The notes under the pieces are model-generated. The model saw only the letters and a program-made list of their open reading frames with translations, had not been told where the DNA came from and did no database searches. This document shows positions 7,219 to 15,910 of a stretch of 37,272 nt of DNA, one piece after another (the stretch's first letter is position 1; every line of letters starts with the position of its first letter). Origin of the DNA: Lysobacteraceae bacterium (lineage in GTDB: Bacteria; Pseudomonadota; Gammaproteobacteria; Xanthomonadales; Rhodanobacteraceae); NCBI GenBank assembly GCA_028870665.1, contig JAGWPB010000025.1, positions 1 through 37,272 of the forward strand, given 5' to 3'. The translations under genes and the position numbers were made by a program.

Positions 7219-10200
7219 ATGACGATGTCCGAATCCCCGTTGCTGAATCCGCCGCTGCCGCCCGATGCCCGCCAGCGCCGACGCTGGGTGTCGCCGCACG
7301 GCGCGGCACTGGCGCTGGCGCTGGTCGAAGCGGCGCAGCGCCAGCCTGGCCTGGTGGTGGCGGTGACCCGTGACACGCAGTCGGCGCTGCGCCTCGAAGC
7401 CGAACTGGGCGTGTTCGCCGGCAGCCTGCCGGTGCTGCATTTCCCGGACTGGGAGACCCTGCCCTACGACCTGTTCAGTCCGCATCCGGAGATCATCTCG
7501 CAACGCATCGCCACGCTGTACCGGCTGCCGGGCGCGAAGCGCGGCGTGCTGGTGATCCCGGTGGCGACACTGCTGCAGCGGCTGGCGCCGCGCAGCTTCC
7601 TCGCCGGTGCCGGACTGCAATTGCGACGCGGCCAGGCATTCGATCTGGCCGCCGAACAGCGCCGATTGGAGGCCGCCGGCTATCGCCACGTGCCGCAGGT
7701 GGCCGAACCCGGCGACTTCGCCGTGCGCGGCGCGCTGATCGACCTGTTCCCGATGGGCTGTGCCGAGCCCTACCGCATCGAGCTGTTCGATGAAACCATC
7801 GACACCCTGCGCACCTTCGACGTCGACAGCCAGCGTTCGCAAACCCGGGTCGAGGCCGTCGAGCTGCTGCCGGCACGCGAGTTCCCGCTGACCGAGGCGG
7901 CGATCAAGGCCTTTCGCGCACGCCTGCGCGAGCGCTTCGCGATCGACGTGCGGCGTTGCCCGGTCTACCAGGACATCAAGGAAGGCGTCACCCCGGGCGG
8001 CATCGAGTACTACCTGCCGCTGTTCTTCGAGCGCACCGAAACGCTGTTCGACTACCTCGCCGACGACGCCCTGCTGGTGCTGGGCGAGGACGCGCTGGAG
8101 GCCGCCGAACAGGCGTGGGCACAGGCCGGCGAGCGCTATGAACAGCGCGCGCACGACATCGAGCGGCCGATCCTGCCGGTGGCCGAGCTGTACCTGTCGC
8201 CGCAGCAGTTGCGCGAGCAGCTCAACCGCCGGCCGCGGGTCGAGATCGTGGCCGCCGGCAGCGAGCAGGCGGCTGTGCTGGGTACGCTGCCGGCGCCGGA
8301 GATGACGCTGCAGACCAAGGGCGAGGAGCCGGCCGCCGCGCTTGGCCGCTTCATCGCGGCCTGCAGCGGGCGCGTGCTGCTGGTCGCCGAATCGGCCGGC
8401 CGCCGCGAAGCGCTGCTCGAACTGCTGGCCGCGACCGGCCTGCGGCCGCCGGTGGTCGCAGCGTGGCCGGCCTTCGCGAGCGCGGCGATGCCGCTGGCGA
8501 TCACCGTCGCGCCGCTGGCGCAGGGCTTCGCGCTGGCGTCGCCGGCACTGACCGTGCTGACCGAGCGCGAACTGTTCGGCGAGCGCGTGCGTCAGCAGCG
8601 CCGGCGTCGGCGCGGCGCGGCGCGCGACCCCGAGACCCTGGTGCGCGATCTCTCCGAGCTGGCGCCGGGCGCGCCGGTCGTGCATCTCGATCACGGTGTC
8701 GGCCGCTACCGCGGTCTGGTCACGCTCGACATCGGCGGCACGGCCGGCGAATTCCTGGCACTGGAATATGCCAAAGGCGACAAGCTCTATGTGCCGGTGG
8801 CGCAGCTGGCGCTGATCAGCCGCTACGCCGGAGCCGCGCCCGAACTGGCGCCGCTGCACAGCCTGGGCGGCGAAGCCTGGGAACGCGCCAAGCGCCGCGC
8901 CGCCGAAAAGGTCCGCGACACCGCCGCCGAGCTGCTGGCGATCTATGCCCAGCGCGAGGCGCGGCCGGGTGTCGCGACCGCGATCGAGCGCACGCTGTAT
9001 GCGCAGTTCGCGTCCAGCTTCCCGTTCGAGGAAACCCCCGATCAGGCCACGGCGATCGAAGCCGTGCTGGCCGACCTGGCCGCGCCGCGGCCGATGGATC
9101 GCGTGGTCTGCGGCGACGTCGGTTTCGGCAAGACCGAGGTCGCGCTGCGCGCGGCGTTCGCGGTCGCCATCGCCGGCCGCCAGGTGGCGGTGCTGGTGCC
9201 GACCACCCTGCTGGCGCAGCAGCACTATCAGAACTTCCGTGACCGCTACGCCGACTGGCCGATCCGCGTCGAGGTGCTGTCGCGCTTCAAGGGCAGAAAG
9301 GAGACTGCCGACGCGCTCGCCAGGCTCGCCGCCGGCCAGCTCGACGTGATCATCGGCACCCACCGGCTGCTGCAGGACGACGTGTGCTACCGCGACCTCG
9401 GCCTGCTGATCGTCGACGAGGAGCACCGTTTCGGCGTGCGCCACAAGGAGCAGCTGAAGAAGCTGCGTGCCGAGGTCGACCTGCTGACGCTGACCGCGAC
9501 GCCGATCCCGCGCACGCTGAACATGGCGATGGCCGGACTGCGCGACCTGTCGATCATCGCCACGCCGCCGGCGCACCGCGTCGCGGTGAAGACCTTCGTC
9601 GCGCCGTGGGACACGGCGCTGATCCGCGAGGCGCTGCAACGGGAACTTGCACGCGGCGGCCAGGTGTACTTCCTGCACAACGAGGTCGACAGCATCGAGC
9701 GCATGGCGCGCGAGATCGAGACGCTGATGCCGGATGCGCGTGTGCGCATCGCCCACGGCCAGATGCCGGAACGCGAGCTGGAACAGGTGATGCTGGATTT
9801 CCATCGCCAGCGTTTCAACGTGCTGGTCTGCACCACCATCATCGAATCGGGCATCGACATCCCGACCGCCAACACCATCGTCATCAATCGCGCCGACCGC
9901 TTCGGACTGGCCCAGCTGCACCAGCTGCGCGGCCGCGTCGGCCGCTCGCACCATCGCGCCTACGCCTATCTGGTGGTACCCGAGCGCAAGGTGATGAGCG
10001 CCGACGCGGAGAAGCGCCTCGACGCGCTGGCCGCGCTGGAGGAGCTCGGCGCCGGGTTCGCGCTGGCCACGCACGATCTCGAGATCCGCGGCGCCGGCGA
10101 GCTGCTGGGCGAGGAACAGTCCGGGCAGATCCAGGAGATCGGCTTTTCGCTCTACAGCGAGCTGCTCGACCGTGCCGTGCGCGCACTCAAGAGCGGCAAG

Positions 10201-10677
10201 CTGCCCGACTTCGAACTGAGCGGAGCGCACGCGACCGAGATCGAGCTGCACCTGCCGGCGCTGATCCCCGACGATTACCTGCCCGACGTGCACGCGCGAC
10301 TGACGCTGTACAAGCGCATCGCCAGCGCCGGCGACGACGAAGCCCTGCGCGAGCTGCAGGTGGAGATGATCGACCGCTTCGGCCTGCTGCCGGAGCCGGT
10401 CAGGCACTTGTTCGCGATCGCCGGGCTGAAATTGGCGGCAACGCCGCTGGGCATCCGCAAGCTCGAGCTCGGGCCCGGAGGCGGCCGCGTGGTGTTCCGT
10501 ACCCGGCCCGATCTGGACCCGATGGCGGTGATCCGCCTGGTCCAGCGTCAGCCGCGGGTGTACCAGCTCGATGGCCAGGACAAGCTGCGTCTGCGCATGG
10601 AGCTGCCGGGCGCGGCGGAGCGCCTGCGCGTGGCACGCGAGCTGCTCGCGGCGCTGGGCCAGCGCGCCGCGGCCTGA
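7219..10677 (+). CDS. mfd: Transcription-repair coupling factor (Mfd)
   Basis: About 1152 residues. Mfd recognises RNA polymerase stalled at DNA lesions, pushes it off with ATP-driven DNA translocation and recruits UvrA for nucleotide excision repair. Domain order is complete: an N-terminal UvrB-like region, the RNA-polymerase-interacting CarD-like domain near residue 487 (VVHLDHGVGRYRGL), a RecG-like translocase with Walker A GDVGFGKTEVA (~632), the DEEH box in LLIVDEEHRFGV (~730), motif III LTLTATPIPRTL, and motif VI in QLRGRVGRS. The TRCF C-terminal domain follows from about residue 1000. The start is uncertain: ATG at 7219 and 7225 are in frame, and a TTG lies at 7186. TAAACT at 7181-7186 may be a -10 box. 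Confidence 0.97.
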   Translation: MTMSESPLLNPPLPPDARQRRRWVSPHGAALALALVEAAQRQPGLVVAVTRDTQSALRLEAELGVFAGSLPVLHFPDWETLPYDLFSPHPEIISQRIATLYRLPGAKRGVLVIPVATLLQRLAPRSFLAGAGLQLRRGQAFDLAAEQRRLEAAGYRHVPQVAEPGDFAVRGALIDLFPMGCAEPYRIELFDETIDTLRTFDVDSQRSQTRVEAVELLPAREFPLTEAAIKAFRARLRERFAIDVRRCPVYQDIKEGVTPGGIEYYLPLFFERTETLFDYLADDALLVLGEDALEAAEQAWAQAGERYEQRAHDIERPILPVAELYLSPQQLREQLNRRPRVEIVAAGSEQAAVLGTLPAPEMTLQTKGEEPAAALGRFIAACSGRVLLVAESAGRREALLELLAATGLRPPVVAAWPAFASAAMPLAITVAPLAQGFALASPALTVLTERELFGERVRQQRRRRRGAARDPETLVRDLSELAPGAPVVHLDHGVGRYRGLVTLDIGGTAGEFLALEYAKGDKLYVPVAQLALISRYAGAAPELAPLHSLGGEAWERAKRRAAEKVRDTAAELLAIYAQREARPGVATAIERTLYAQFASSFPFEETPDQATAIEAVLADLAAPRPMDRVVCGDVGFGKTEVALRAAFAVAIAGRQVAVLVPTTLLAQQHYQNFRDRYADWPIRVEVLSRFKGRKETADALARLAAGQLDVIIGTHRLLQDDVCYRDLGLLIVDEEHRFGVRHKEQLKKLRAEVDLLTLTATPIPRTLNMAMAGLRDLSIIATPPAHRVAVKTFVAPWDTALIREALQRELARGGQVYFLHNEVDSIERMAREIETLMPDARVRIAHGQMPERELEQVMLDFHRQRFNVLVCTTIIESGIDIPTANTIVINRADRFGLAQLHQLRGRVGRSHHRAYAYLVVPERKVMSADAEKRLDALAALEELGAGFALATHDLEIRGAGELLGEEQSGQIQEIGFSLYSELLDRAVRALKSGKLPDFELSGAHATEIELHLPALIPDDYLPDVHARLTLYKRIASAGDDEALRELQVEMIDRFGLLPEPVRHLFAIAGLKLAATPLGIRKLELGPGGGRVVFRTRPDLDPMAVIRLVQRQPRVYQLDGQDKLRLRMELPGAAERLRVARELLAALGQRAAA

Positions 10678-10713
10678 TCCGGCGGCGTCAGCGGCGCATG
10701 AGCCGCGCCGGTC

Positions 10714-11346
10714 TCACGGCGGCGGTGCGTCATCCGCGCGCCGGTAGACGTATACCGACGCCGGCGGCATGTTCCACCATGCGAAGCCCCCGCGATGCAC
10801 CGTCAGCCGCAGCTGATCGAGCAACGGCCGCGGCACCGGGCTGACCGGACCGTAGGTGAACTGGATCAGGCGCCCGCCCGGATGCATCACCGCGAAAGCT
10901 GCCTCGAGGATCGCGCGCTGGGTACGCCGCGGCATCGACAGCAGGCCGAGGCCGCTCAGGACGACATCGGCCGGCCCCTCGTCGAGAAACCCGCTGCGCC
11001 GGGCCACGCCGCGCAGATCCCGGGCGTCGGCGCACACCACACCGACGCCGGGGAACTGCTGCTGCAGCAGCTGATGCAGCGGCTCGTTGAGTTCCAGCAC
11101 CAGCAGGCGATCGGCGCGCACGCCGGCATCCAGCAGGGCCCGCGTGAATACCCCGGTGCCGCCGCCGAGCTCGATCACGCGCTCGGCACCGGACGGCAGT
11201 TGCTCGACCATCAGCCGCGCCAGCTGACGGCCCGAAGGTGACAACGCGGCCACCGCCAGCGGATCCCGCAGCCAGGCGCGAAAGAACGCATAGCCGGGCG
11301 CCGATGGCCAAGAGGCTGCGCTGGACGGGGGACGGCGGTCGGGCAT
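10714..11346 (-). CDS. SAM-dependent methyltransferase, PmtA-like
   Basis: A protein of 210 residues with the class I SAM-binding motif VIELGGGTGVFTRALL (about 57-72), then LLVLELNEPL (acidic residue for the SAM ribose), ADVVLSGLGLLSM and LIQFTYGPVSPV. The ending WWNMPPASVYVYRR resembles bacterial phosphatidylethanolamine N-methyltransferases (PmtA type), which methylate PE toward phosphatidylcholine at the inner membrane. Other proteins of this group methylate rRNA or small molecules, so the substrate is not certain. A second in-frame ATG at 11376 has a CATAAT box directly upstream on the minus strand and could be a leaderless start, giving 220 residues. It converges on mfd; GCGGC/GCCGC (10691-10706) forms a small hairpin between them. 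Confidence 0.75.
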   Translation of the reverse strand: MPDRRPPSSAASWPSAPGYAFFRAWLRDPLAVAALSPSGRQLARLMVEQLPSGAERVIELGGGTGVFTRALLDAGVRADRLLVLELNEPLHQLLQQQFPGVGVVCADARDLRGVARRSGFLDEGPADVVLSGLGLLSMPRRTQRAILEAAFAVMHPGGRLIQFTYGPVSPVPRPLLDQLRLTVHRGGFAWWNMPPASVYVYRRADDAPPP

Positions 11347-11495
11347 AGGAAATTTTCCCGCTGGTGCGACGATCATCCTTGATTATGCTGGCCGCGAACA
11401 GGGCAAACCGCAGGGTTGCGCCTTACGCCGCGTTACAGTGCCGGCCATGGGCGCATGCTGGCCGCGCCCGACAGCCGTGCTTCCGGAGAACACGC

Positions 11496-11936
11496 ATGAT
11501 CCGCACCACACTGATCGCCGCCGTTTTCGCCGCCCTGCTCGACCTTGGCGCCGCGCAGGCGCAGGACGCACCCGCCGCGCCCGCCTCGACGGCAGCGGCG
11601 GCCAGCACGGTTGCCGCCGCTCCCGCAACGGGCCCGATCCGGCCGCTGCAGCAGTGCCTCAATCCGTCGCAAATCACCCGCTGGCAGGCGCTCGGCGCAC
11701 GCGCCGCCGCAGTCATTGCCGGCGCCAGCTACTTCGAAATCCGGTTCAGTGACGACTGCGACCATGATCGCAGCCGCCCGGCGGCCTGGCAGATGGCAGC
11801 CGGCAACAGCAACGTGCTGTGCGGCGACAGTGGTGAATCGGCGATCACCGCCAGCGGCAGCATCTGCCCGATCGCCGGCATGCGCCGGCTCGACCCGGAC
11901 AGCTACGCCGCCCTGCTCGCCGCCAAGGGCGGCTGA
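11496..11936 (+). CDS. Small secreted protein, possibly DUF6491 family
   Basis: A 146-residue protein beginning MIRTTLIAAVFAALLDLGAA with a likely signal peptide cleaved after AQA (about residue 22). An Ala/Pro/Thr-rich linker (to about 47) leads into a folded domain with four Cys (CLNPSQITRW, FSDDCDH, VLCGDSGE, ICPIAGMRRLD). The order of Cys, a Trp near the start of the domain and the closing CPI motif resembles small periplasmic DUF6491 proteins of Xanthomonadales, but I place this with modest confidence. A ribosome site GGAG at 11485-11488 sets the start. Periplasmic location with two disulfides is inferred. It is flanked by convergent and divergent genes, so it is monocistronic. Confidence 0.6.
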   Translation: MIRTTLIAAVFAALLDLGAAQAQDAPAAPASTAAAASTVAAAPATGPIRPLQQCLNPSQITRWQALGARAAAVIAGASYFEIRFSDDCDHDRSRPAAWQMAAGNSNVLCGDSGESAITASGSICPIAGMRRLDPDSYAALLAAKGG

Positions 11937-11954
11937 AGCGACACGTCCGATGTG

Positions 11955-11983
11955 AAAAAGCCCGGCCACTTGCGTGGCCGGGC
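11955..11983 (-). terminator. Rho-independent terminator of the Gly-rich gene
   Basis: A perfect 10-bp stem (GCCCGGCCAC at 11960-11969 with GTGGCCGGGC at 11974-11983), a 4-base loop and, on the minus strand, a run of five T (11959 to 11955). It ends transcription from the 12499-12026 gene. The hairpin may also slow the + strand transcript but has no T-run on that side. Confidence 0.85.
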
Positions 11984-12025
11984 CGGGGTGCCGGCAGACA
12001 GGGGGGATCTGCCAGCGGGGGAAGC

Positions 12026-12499
12026 TCAATCGCCACCATGGTCATGATGACCGTGCCAGCCGCCGCCGTCGCGGCCCCCGCGGCCATGCCAGCCGCGATC
12101 GCCGCCGCGCCGGTCACCGCCGCGCCAGCCGCGATCCTGCCAGCCGCGCTCGCGATGCCAGTCGCCGCGGCCGCGCCAGCCGTCTTCCTCGTGGCCGCGA
12201 TAGACCACGACCGGACGCCGGTAGTAGCCATCACCGTAACCGCCGTAATAGACGGGCGCGGCATAGACCCGGCCCGCGGGATACCAACCATCGTCGTCGC
12301 CCCAACCCGAGCTGACCCAGCCACCGCCCCAGCCGCGGCAATCGCCGCAGCCGGCATAGCTGACGCCGAAACCGGGGCCGCCGACGCTGATGCTGTAGCC
12401 GATGCCATCCGCGCTGGAAACGGCCGGGGCCGCCAGCGCCAGGGTTCCGGCCAGTGCCAGCCCGACCGCACGCAGCAGACCGCTTGTCGCGATGTTCAT
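12026..12499 (-). CDS. Gly/Trp/His/Arg-rich secreted protein
   Basis: 157 residues with a clear signal peptide (cut after VSSA, about residue 30). The mature part begins DGIGYSISVGGPGFGVSY, followed by a CGDC motif and a Tyr/Gly-rich stretch. The C-terminal third is an irregular repeat of GW, RG, GD and WHGRGG units that ends in a His/Asp-rich cluster (HGHHDHGGD). I know no function. The composition suggests a disordered envelope or surface protein, and the His/Asp tail could bind metal ions; this is inference. A strong Shine-Dalgarno (GGAGGTGA) precedes the ATG. The intergenic region upstream holds a near-perfect CRP/FNR-type palindrome, and an inverted repeat TTACC/GGTAA lies at 12588-12601. 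A good terminator follows. Confidence 0.75.
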   Translation of the reverse strand: MNIATSGLLRAVGLALAGTLALAAPAVSSADGIGYSISVGGPGFGVSYAGCGDCRGWGGGWVSSGWGDDDGWYPAGRVYAAPVYYGGYGDGYYRRPVVVYRGHEEDGWRGRGDWHRERGWQDRGWRGGDRRGGDRGWHGRGGRDGGGWHGHHDHGGD

Positions 12500-12625
12500 G
12501 ACTCACCTCCGTCGTGGTGCGAGTCCATGCTGGCGCCGCGAGGATGAATCAGCCCTTAAATCGACGCAGCTTCGTCGCTGCGGCCGCTTACCGTTTGGTA
12601 AAGACGCGGACAACGCCTTGTCCAC

Positions 12626-12641
12626 CGTGATCCGGATCACA
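12626..12641. promoter_or_regulatory. CRP/FNR-family binding site
   Basis: CGTGATCCGGATCACA differs from the ideal E. coli CRP core (TGTGATCTAGATCACA) at two of 16 bases and contains a 14-base perfect palindrome (12627-12640). It also carries the TGAT-N4-ATCA core of FNR/DNR sites. Its centre is about 134 bases upstream of the Gly-rich protein start. It overlaps the last codons of rlmKL, so the intended target is most likely the Gly-rich gene. Confidence 0.6.
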
Positions 12642-14820
12642 GCGCGCGCGGGCGCAGCAGCCAGCAACCGTGGATGTCGCCGCGGCGGGTGAAATCGAAG
12701 GGGATGCTGGGCGCGCTCCAGTCCTCGATCGCAAACGCGGAGTCCAGCGCCGCACGATCGAGCCGGAAGCGGCGGAAGTTGTTGGAGAACACGATCACGC
12801 CGTCCAGCGCCAGGCGATCGGCGCAGGCGTGCAGCAGCGCGGCATGGTCGCGCTGGACGTCGAAGTCGTCGGCGCGCTTGGAGTTGGAGAAGGTCGGCGG
12901 ATCGACGTAGATCAGCCCGTAACGCGCGCGGTCGGCGGCCAGAAAAGCCCGCGCGTCCGACTGCGCCAGCCGATGACGCGAGCCGGCAAAACCGTTGCGA
13001 GCCAGGTTCCACGAGGCGACGTCGAGATAGGTCGCCGACAGGTCCACGCTGACGGTCTCGCTGGCGCCGCCGGCCGCCGCGTACACGCTGGCGGTTCCGG
13101 TGTAGGCGAACAGATTGAGCATGCGCCGGCCGCGCGCCAGCTCGCGCAGGCGCTGGCGCACCAGCCGGTGGTCGAGGAACAGGCCGGTATCGATGTAGTC
13201 GAACAGATCGACGCGGAACGCGAGCCCGCCCTCGGTCACCTCGATGGCCGTCTCGCGCTGGTCGAGGCGGCCGTAACGCTCGCCGCCGCGGCCACGCAGG
13301 CGGGTCTTGACCGCGATGCGCTCGCGCGGCACCTCCAGCGCCGCACCCGCCGCGCGCACCAGCTCCCGCAGGCGGGTGCGGGCGGTCGCCTCGGGAATGT
13401 CGGCGGGCGCCTGATACTCCTGGATATGCAGCCAGCGCGGCGGATCGCCCGCGCCGTCCTGCGCGCGTCCGGCGGCGTCCAGCGGCCAGCCGTGATAGAC
13501 GTCGATCGCTGCGGCGTACTCGGGCAGGTCGGCATCGTACACGCGAAAACAGCTGACGGCCTCGCGCTGCAACCGCTTGCGCAGGTGGCGCAGGTTCTTG
13601 CCGATGCGGTTGGCGGCCATCGCCGCGCCGGCGCCCAGCGGACGCGGTTCCGTCGCCGGCTGGTCGCGGGCGGCGATCTCGAACGTGAGCAGGGTGCAGG
13701 CGAGCGCGCCGTTATAGAGCGCATAGCGCCTGTCGGCGCGCAGTCCGAAGGCGTGACCCATCTCGGCCTCGCCGATCAGCAGCGCCGCGCGCCAGCCGAC
13801 GAAACCGGCGCGCAGGCGTTCGCCCAGCGTGCGATACAGCGCGACCACCTCGTCGCGTTCGCCGAGACGCTCGCCGTACGGCGGGTTGCCGATCAGCAGC
13901 CCGCGCGCGCAACCCGCCGGCGGCGCGAGATGAGCGATATCACCACGTTCGAGGTGCACAAAACCCGCCACGGCGGCAGCCTGCGCGTTGCGCCGCGCGA
14001 TGGCGATCGCCCCCGGGTCCTGGTCGCGACCGAAGAAGGCCGGTCGCAGCGCAGCCAGCCCGTCGTGCGCCTGCGCCGTGGCTTGCGCATGCAGGCGCGC
14101 CCACAGCGCCGCGTCGTGGCCGCGCCAGCCGAGAAAGCCGTAGTAGTCGCGACGCAGGCCCGCGGCGACGCCAGCCGCCATCAGCGCGGCCTCGATCAGC
14201 AGCGTACCGCCACCGCACAGCGGATCGACCAGGGCGCCGCCGTCGGCATACAGCGCCGGCCAGCCGGCTCGCAACAGCATCGCCGCGGCCAGGTTCTCCT
14301 TCAGCGGCGCCGCACCCTGATCGACGCGCCAGCCGCGCCGGTGCAGCGGCTCGCCGGACAGATCCAGCGCCAGCTCGGCGCGATCGCGGCGCAGATGCAG
14401 ATGCAGGCGCAGCTGCGGGCGCTCGAGCACCACCGAGGGGCGCATGCCGCAGCGTTCGCGCAGTTGGTCGACCACCGCATCCTTGACCCGCTGCGCGGCA
14501 AAGCCGCTGTGGTTGATCGCGCTTTGCGCCACCACGGCATCGACCGCGAGGCTGCCGTCGGGTGCGAGGTGGCGCTCCCAGTCGATCGCCGCGACGCCGC
14601 GATACAGCGCCTCGGCGTCGGCGGCATCGAAACGTGCCAGCGGCAGCAGGACGCGACTGGCCAGACGCGAGTGCAGGCAGGCGCGGTAGGCCAGCTCGAG
14701 ATCGCCCTCGAAATGCACGCCCGCCAGCGCTTCACGCGCCGTGCCCGCGCCCAGCGCCGCCAATTCGTCGCGCAGCAGATATTCCAGCCCTTTCGGGCAG
14801 GTGGCGAACAGCGCGCTCAC
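12637..14820 (-). CDS. rlmL: Bifunctional 23S rRNA methyltransferase RlmKL
   Basis: A 727-residue fusion enzyme that modifies two guanines of domain V in 23S rRNA: m2G2445 (N-terminal RlmL half) and m7G2069 (C-terminal RlmK half). The start is the THUMP region (ALFATCPKGLEYLLRDELAALG). The RlmL active site NPPY is in LLIGNPPYGERLG, after a SAM-binding site with VDPLCGGGTLLIEAAL. The RlmK half has the SAM motif MLNLFAYTGTASVYAAAGGA and the active-site segment YVDPPTFSNSKR. Full family length. I chose the GTG at 14820: it overlaps the TGA of the upstream hydrolase (GTGA), which indicates coupling, and it starts exactly at the conserved SALFATCPKG. It is cytoplasmic. Confidence 0.96.
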   Translation of the reverse strand: MSALFATCPKGLEYLLRDELAALGAGTAREALAGVHFEGDLELAYRACLHSRLASRVLLPLARFDAADAEALYRGVAAIDWERHLAPDGSLAVDAVVAQSAINHSGFAAQRVKDAVVDQLRERCGMRPSVVLERPQLRLHLHLRRDRAELALDLSGEPLHRRGWRVDQGAAPLKENLAAAMLLRAGWPALYADGGALVDPLCGGGTLLIEAALMAAGVAAGLRRDYYGFLGWRGHDAALWARLHAQATAQAHDGLAALRPAFFGRDQDPGAIAIARRNAQAAAVAGFVHLERGDIAHLAPPAGCARGLLIGNPPYGERLGERDEVVALYRTLGERLRAGFVGWRAALLIGEAEMGHAFGLRADRRYALYNGALACTLLTFEIAARDQPATEPRPLGAGAAMAANRIGKNLRHLRKRLQREAVSCFRVYDADLPEYAAAIDVYHGWPLDAAGRAQDGAGDPPRWLHIQEYQAPADIPEATARTRLRELVRAAGAALEVPRERIAVKTRLRGRGGERYGRLDQRETAIEVTEGGLAFRVDLFDYIDTGLFLDHRLVRQRLRELARGRRMLNLFAYTGTASVYAAAGGASETVSVDLSATYLDVASWNLARNGFAGSRHRLAQSDARAFLAADRARYGLIYVDPPTFSNSKRADDFDVQRDHAALLHACADRLALDGVIVFSNNFRRFRLDRAALDSAFAIEDWSAPSIPFDFTRRGDIHGCWLLRPRAL

Positions 14821-15344
14821 GCGCCGGCCTGCTCGAGCAGCAAGCCGAACTGGCGCGCGGCAAGAGCGACATGCCGCTCCAGCCGATGGCTGTCGGCGAC
14901 CACGGTCAGCATGCAGCGCTCGCGCCGCGCAAACGCCAGCACCTCGGCAACCGGGCACAGCTCGTCATCCCAGCCGTGCAGCAGGACCGCAGGCATGCCG
15001 TGCGGCAGCGCGAACGGCCGCGGATAGCCGGGCAGGTGCATCGGCGTGGCCAGCAGGCAGGCCGCGGCGACCGCGCGTTCGCAGGCGGCAAGGCCGGTCA
15101 CGAAGGCGCCGAAACTGGAGCCGGCCAGCACGATGCGCTGGCCGGCCGGTATCGCATCGATCGCGTCCAGCAGCCGCCGCAAGCGCGGCGCCGCGGCATC
15201 CGCCAGTCCGCGCGCATCGAGATCGCGATAGTCCGGCCGCAAGGTCTTCCAGCCCAGGCTCTCGGCGACCGCGGCGAGCGCGCCGACCTTGGTCGCCTGC
15301 GGACCGCTCTCGAGTCCGTGGGAGAGAATCGCCCAGCCCTTCAT
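14817..15344 (-). CDS. Alpha/beta hydrolase
   Basis: A 175-residue small alpha/beta hydrolase. The sequence starts MKGWAILSHGLESGPQATK. The nucleophile elbow is AGSSFGAF with S77, the acid is in LHGWDDELCP (D126 or D127) and the base is H153 in VADSHRLE, so the catalytic triad is intact. There is no signal peptide. It probably acts as a cytoplasmic esterase or thioesterase, with unknown substrate. It sits between the MOSC gene (10-base gap, GGAG ribosome site) and rlmKL (4-base GTGA overlap), so the three are probably one transcript. Longer in-frame starts upstream overlap the MOSC gene and are not used. Confidence 0.85.
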   Translation of the reverse strand: MKGWAILSHGLESGPQATKVGALAAVAESLGWKTLRPDYRDLDARGLADAAAPRLRRLLDAIDAIPAGQRIVLAGSSFGAFVTGLAACERAVAAACLLATPMHLPGYPRPFALPHGMPAVLLHGWDDELCPVAEVLAFARRERCMLTVVADSHRLERHVALAARQFGLLLEQAGA

Positions 15345-15354
15345 GTGCGCTCCA

Positions 15355-15846
15355 TCAGTCGAGCGCCACGAAACGTACCGGGTCGCCGACGTGCAGCATG
15401 CCGCCCTCGAGGATGCGCGCGGTGATTCCGCCATGGCCGGTCATCGCCGCACAGCCGCCCGCACCCAATGCCTGCTCCATGCGCGCACAGGGCTCGCAGG
15501 GGCCGGAGCCCTGCAGCAACACGTCGCCGATACGAAAGTGCGCGGTCACCAGGGCCTGCACGTTGATGCCGGCGACCAGCAGGTTGCGGCGCAGCCACGC
15601 CGGATCGACCGCGGCGTGGCCGGTCAGCGCGGCGATCGCAGGCAGATGCTCGGCCTGGATCAGCGTCACCTGGCGTCGTCCGCTGCCGTGATGGCGGTCA
15701 CCGGCCAGGCCCGCGCCGGCACGTGCCTCGACGGACGCGACTGCCGACATCCTCACGCCGCTGGCGGGGCGCAGGCCGATCCAGCGCAGCGTGCCCGCGC
15801 GCGGGAAATTTGCGGCCAGTTCCCGCAGCGCGGCGTCCGTACTCAT
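15355..15846 (-). CDS. MOSC domain-containing protein
   Basis: A 163-residue MOSC-domain protein. It has the conserved start of the domain (AVASVEARAGAGLAGDRHHG), the strand RRQVTLIQAEHL, NLLVAGINV, and the Cys-containing segment GPCEPCARMEQ, whose cysteine is proposed in this family to carry sulfur or to ligate molybdenum cofactor. Family members (YiiM/YcbX, Mo-cofactor sulfurase C-terminal domain) handle sulfur transfer or N-hydroxylated compound reduction; which one cannot be told here. The start at 15846 is chosen because an extended -10 box (TGCTATCAT) lies seven bases upstream with no ribosome site, suggesting a leaderless message. An alternative ATG lies at 15852. It is divergent from ampD. 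Confidence 0.85.
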   Translation of the reverse strand: MSTDAALRELAANFPRAGTLRWIGLRPASGVRMSAVASVEARAGAGLAGDRHHGSGRRQVTLIQAEHLPAIAALTGHAAVDPAWLRRNLLVAGINVQALVTAHFRIGDVLLQGSGPCEPCARMEQALGAGGCAAMTGHGGITARILEGGMLHVGDPVRFVALD

Positions 15847-15853
15847 GGTCATG

Positions 15854-15859
15854 ATGATA
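15854..15859 (-). promoter_or_regulatory. Extended -10 element for the MOSC-hydrolase-rlmKL run
   Basis: TGC-TATCAT on the minus strand (TATCAT occupies 15859 to 15854) matches TATAAT at five of six bases with the extended TG. Seven bases separate it from the ATG at 15846. No convincing -35 box lies at 17 bases. Confidence 0.4.
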
Positions 15860-15910
15860 GCAGCGGCGCGCGACGACTTTGCCCCGGCGAGGCTGTGCGA
15901 GACTGCGCGC

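Noticed and set aside
7180-10407. 1075-codon minus-strand open frame across mfd
   Set aside because: Mfd is complete and unambiguous on the plus strand; the antisense product is low complexity.
12050-12190. Tandem DNA repeat or CRISPR-like array
   Set aside because: The repeated GC-rich units are irregular and are explained by the Gly/Trp/Arg-rich coding sequence.
12038-12547. Ala-rich plus-strand frame opposite the Gly-rich gene
   Set aside because: The minus strand has the signal peptide, strong ribosome site and terminator. The plus frame is its low-complexity mirror.
14821-14958. Longer N-terminus for RlmKL
   Set aside because: The extra 46 residues overlap the hydrolase gene and are not family sequence; the GTG at 14820 is coupled to the hydrolase stop.
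12670-15027. 785-codon plus-strand open frame across rlmKL and the hydrolase
   Set aside because: Antisense to two clear genes with intact catalytic motifs; no recognisable domain.
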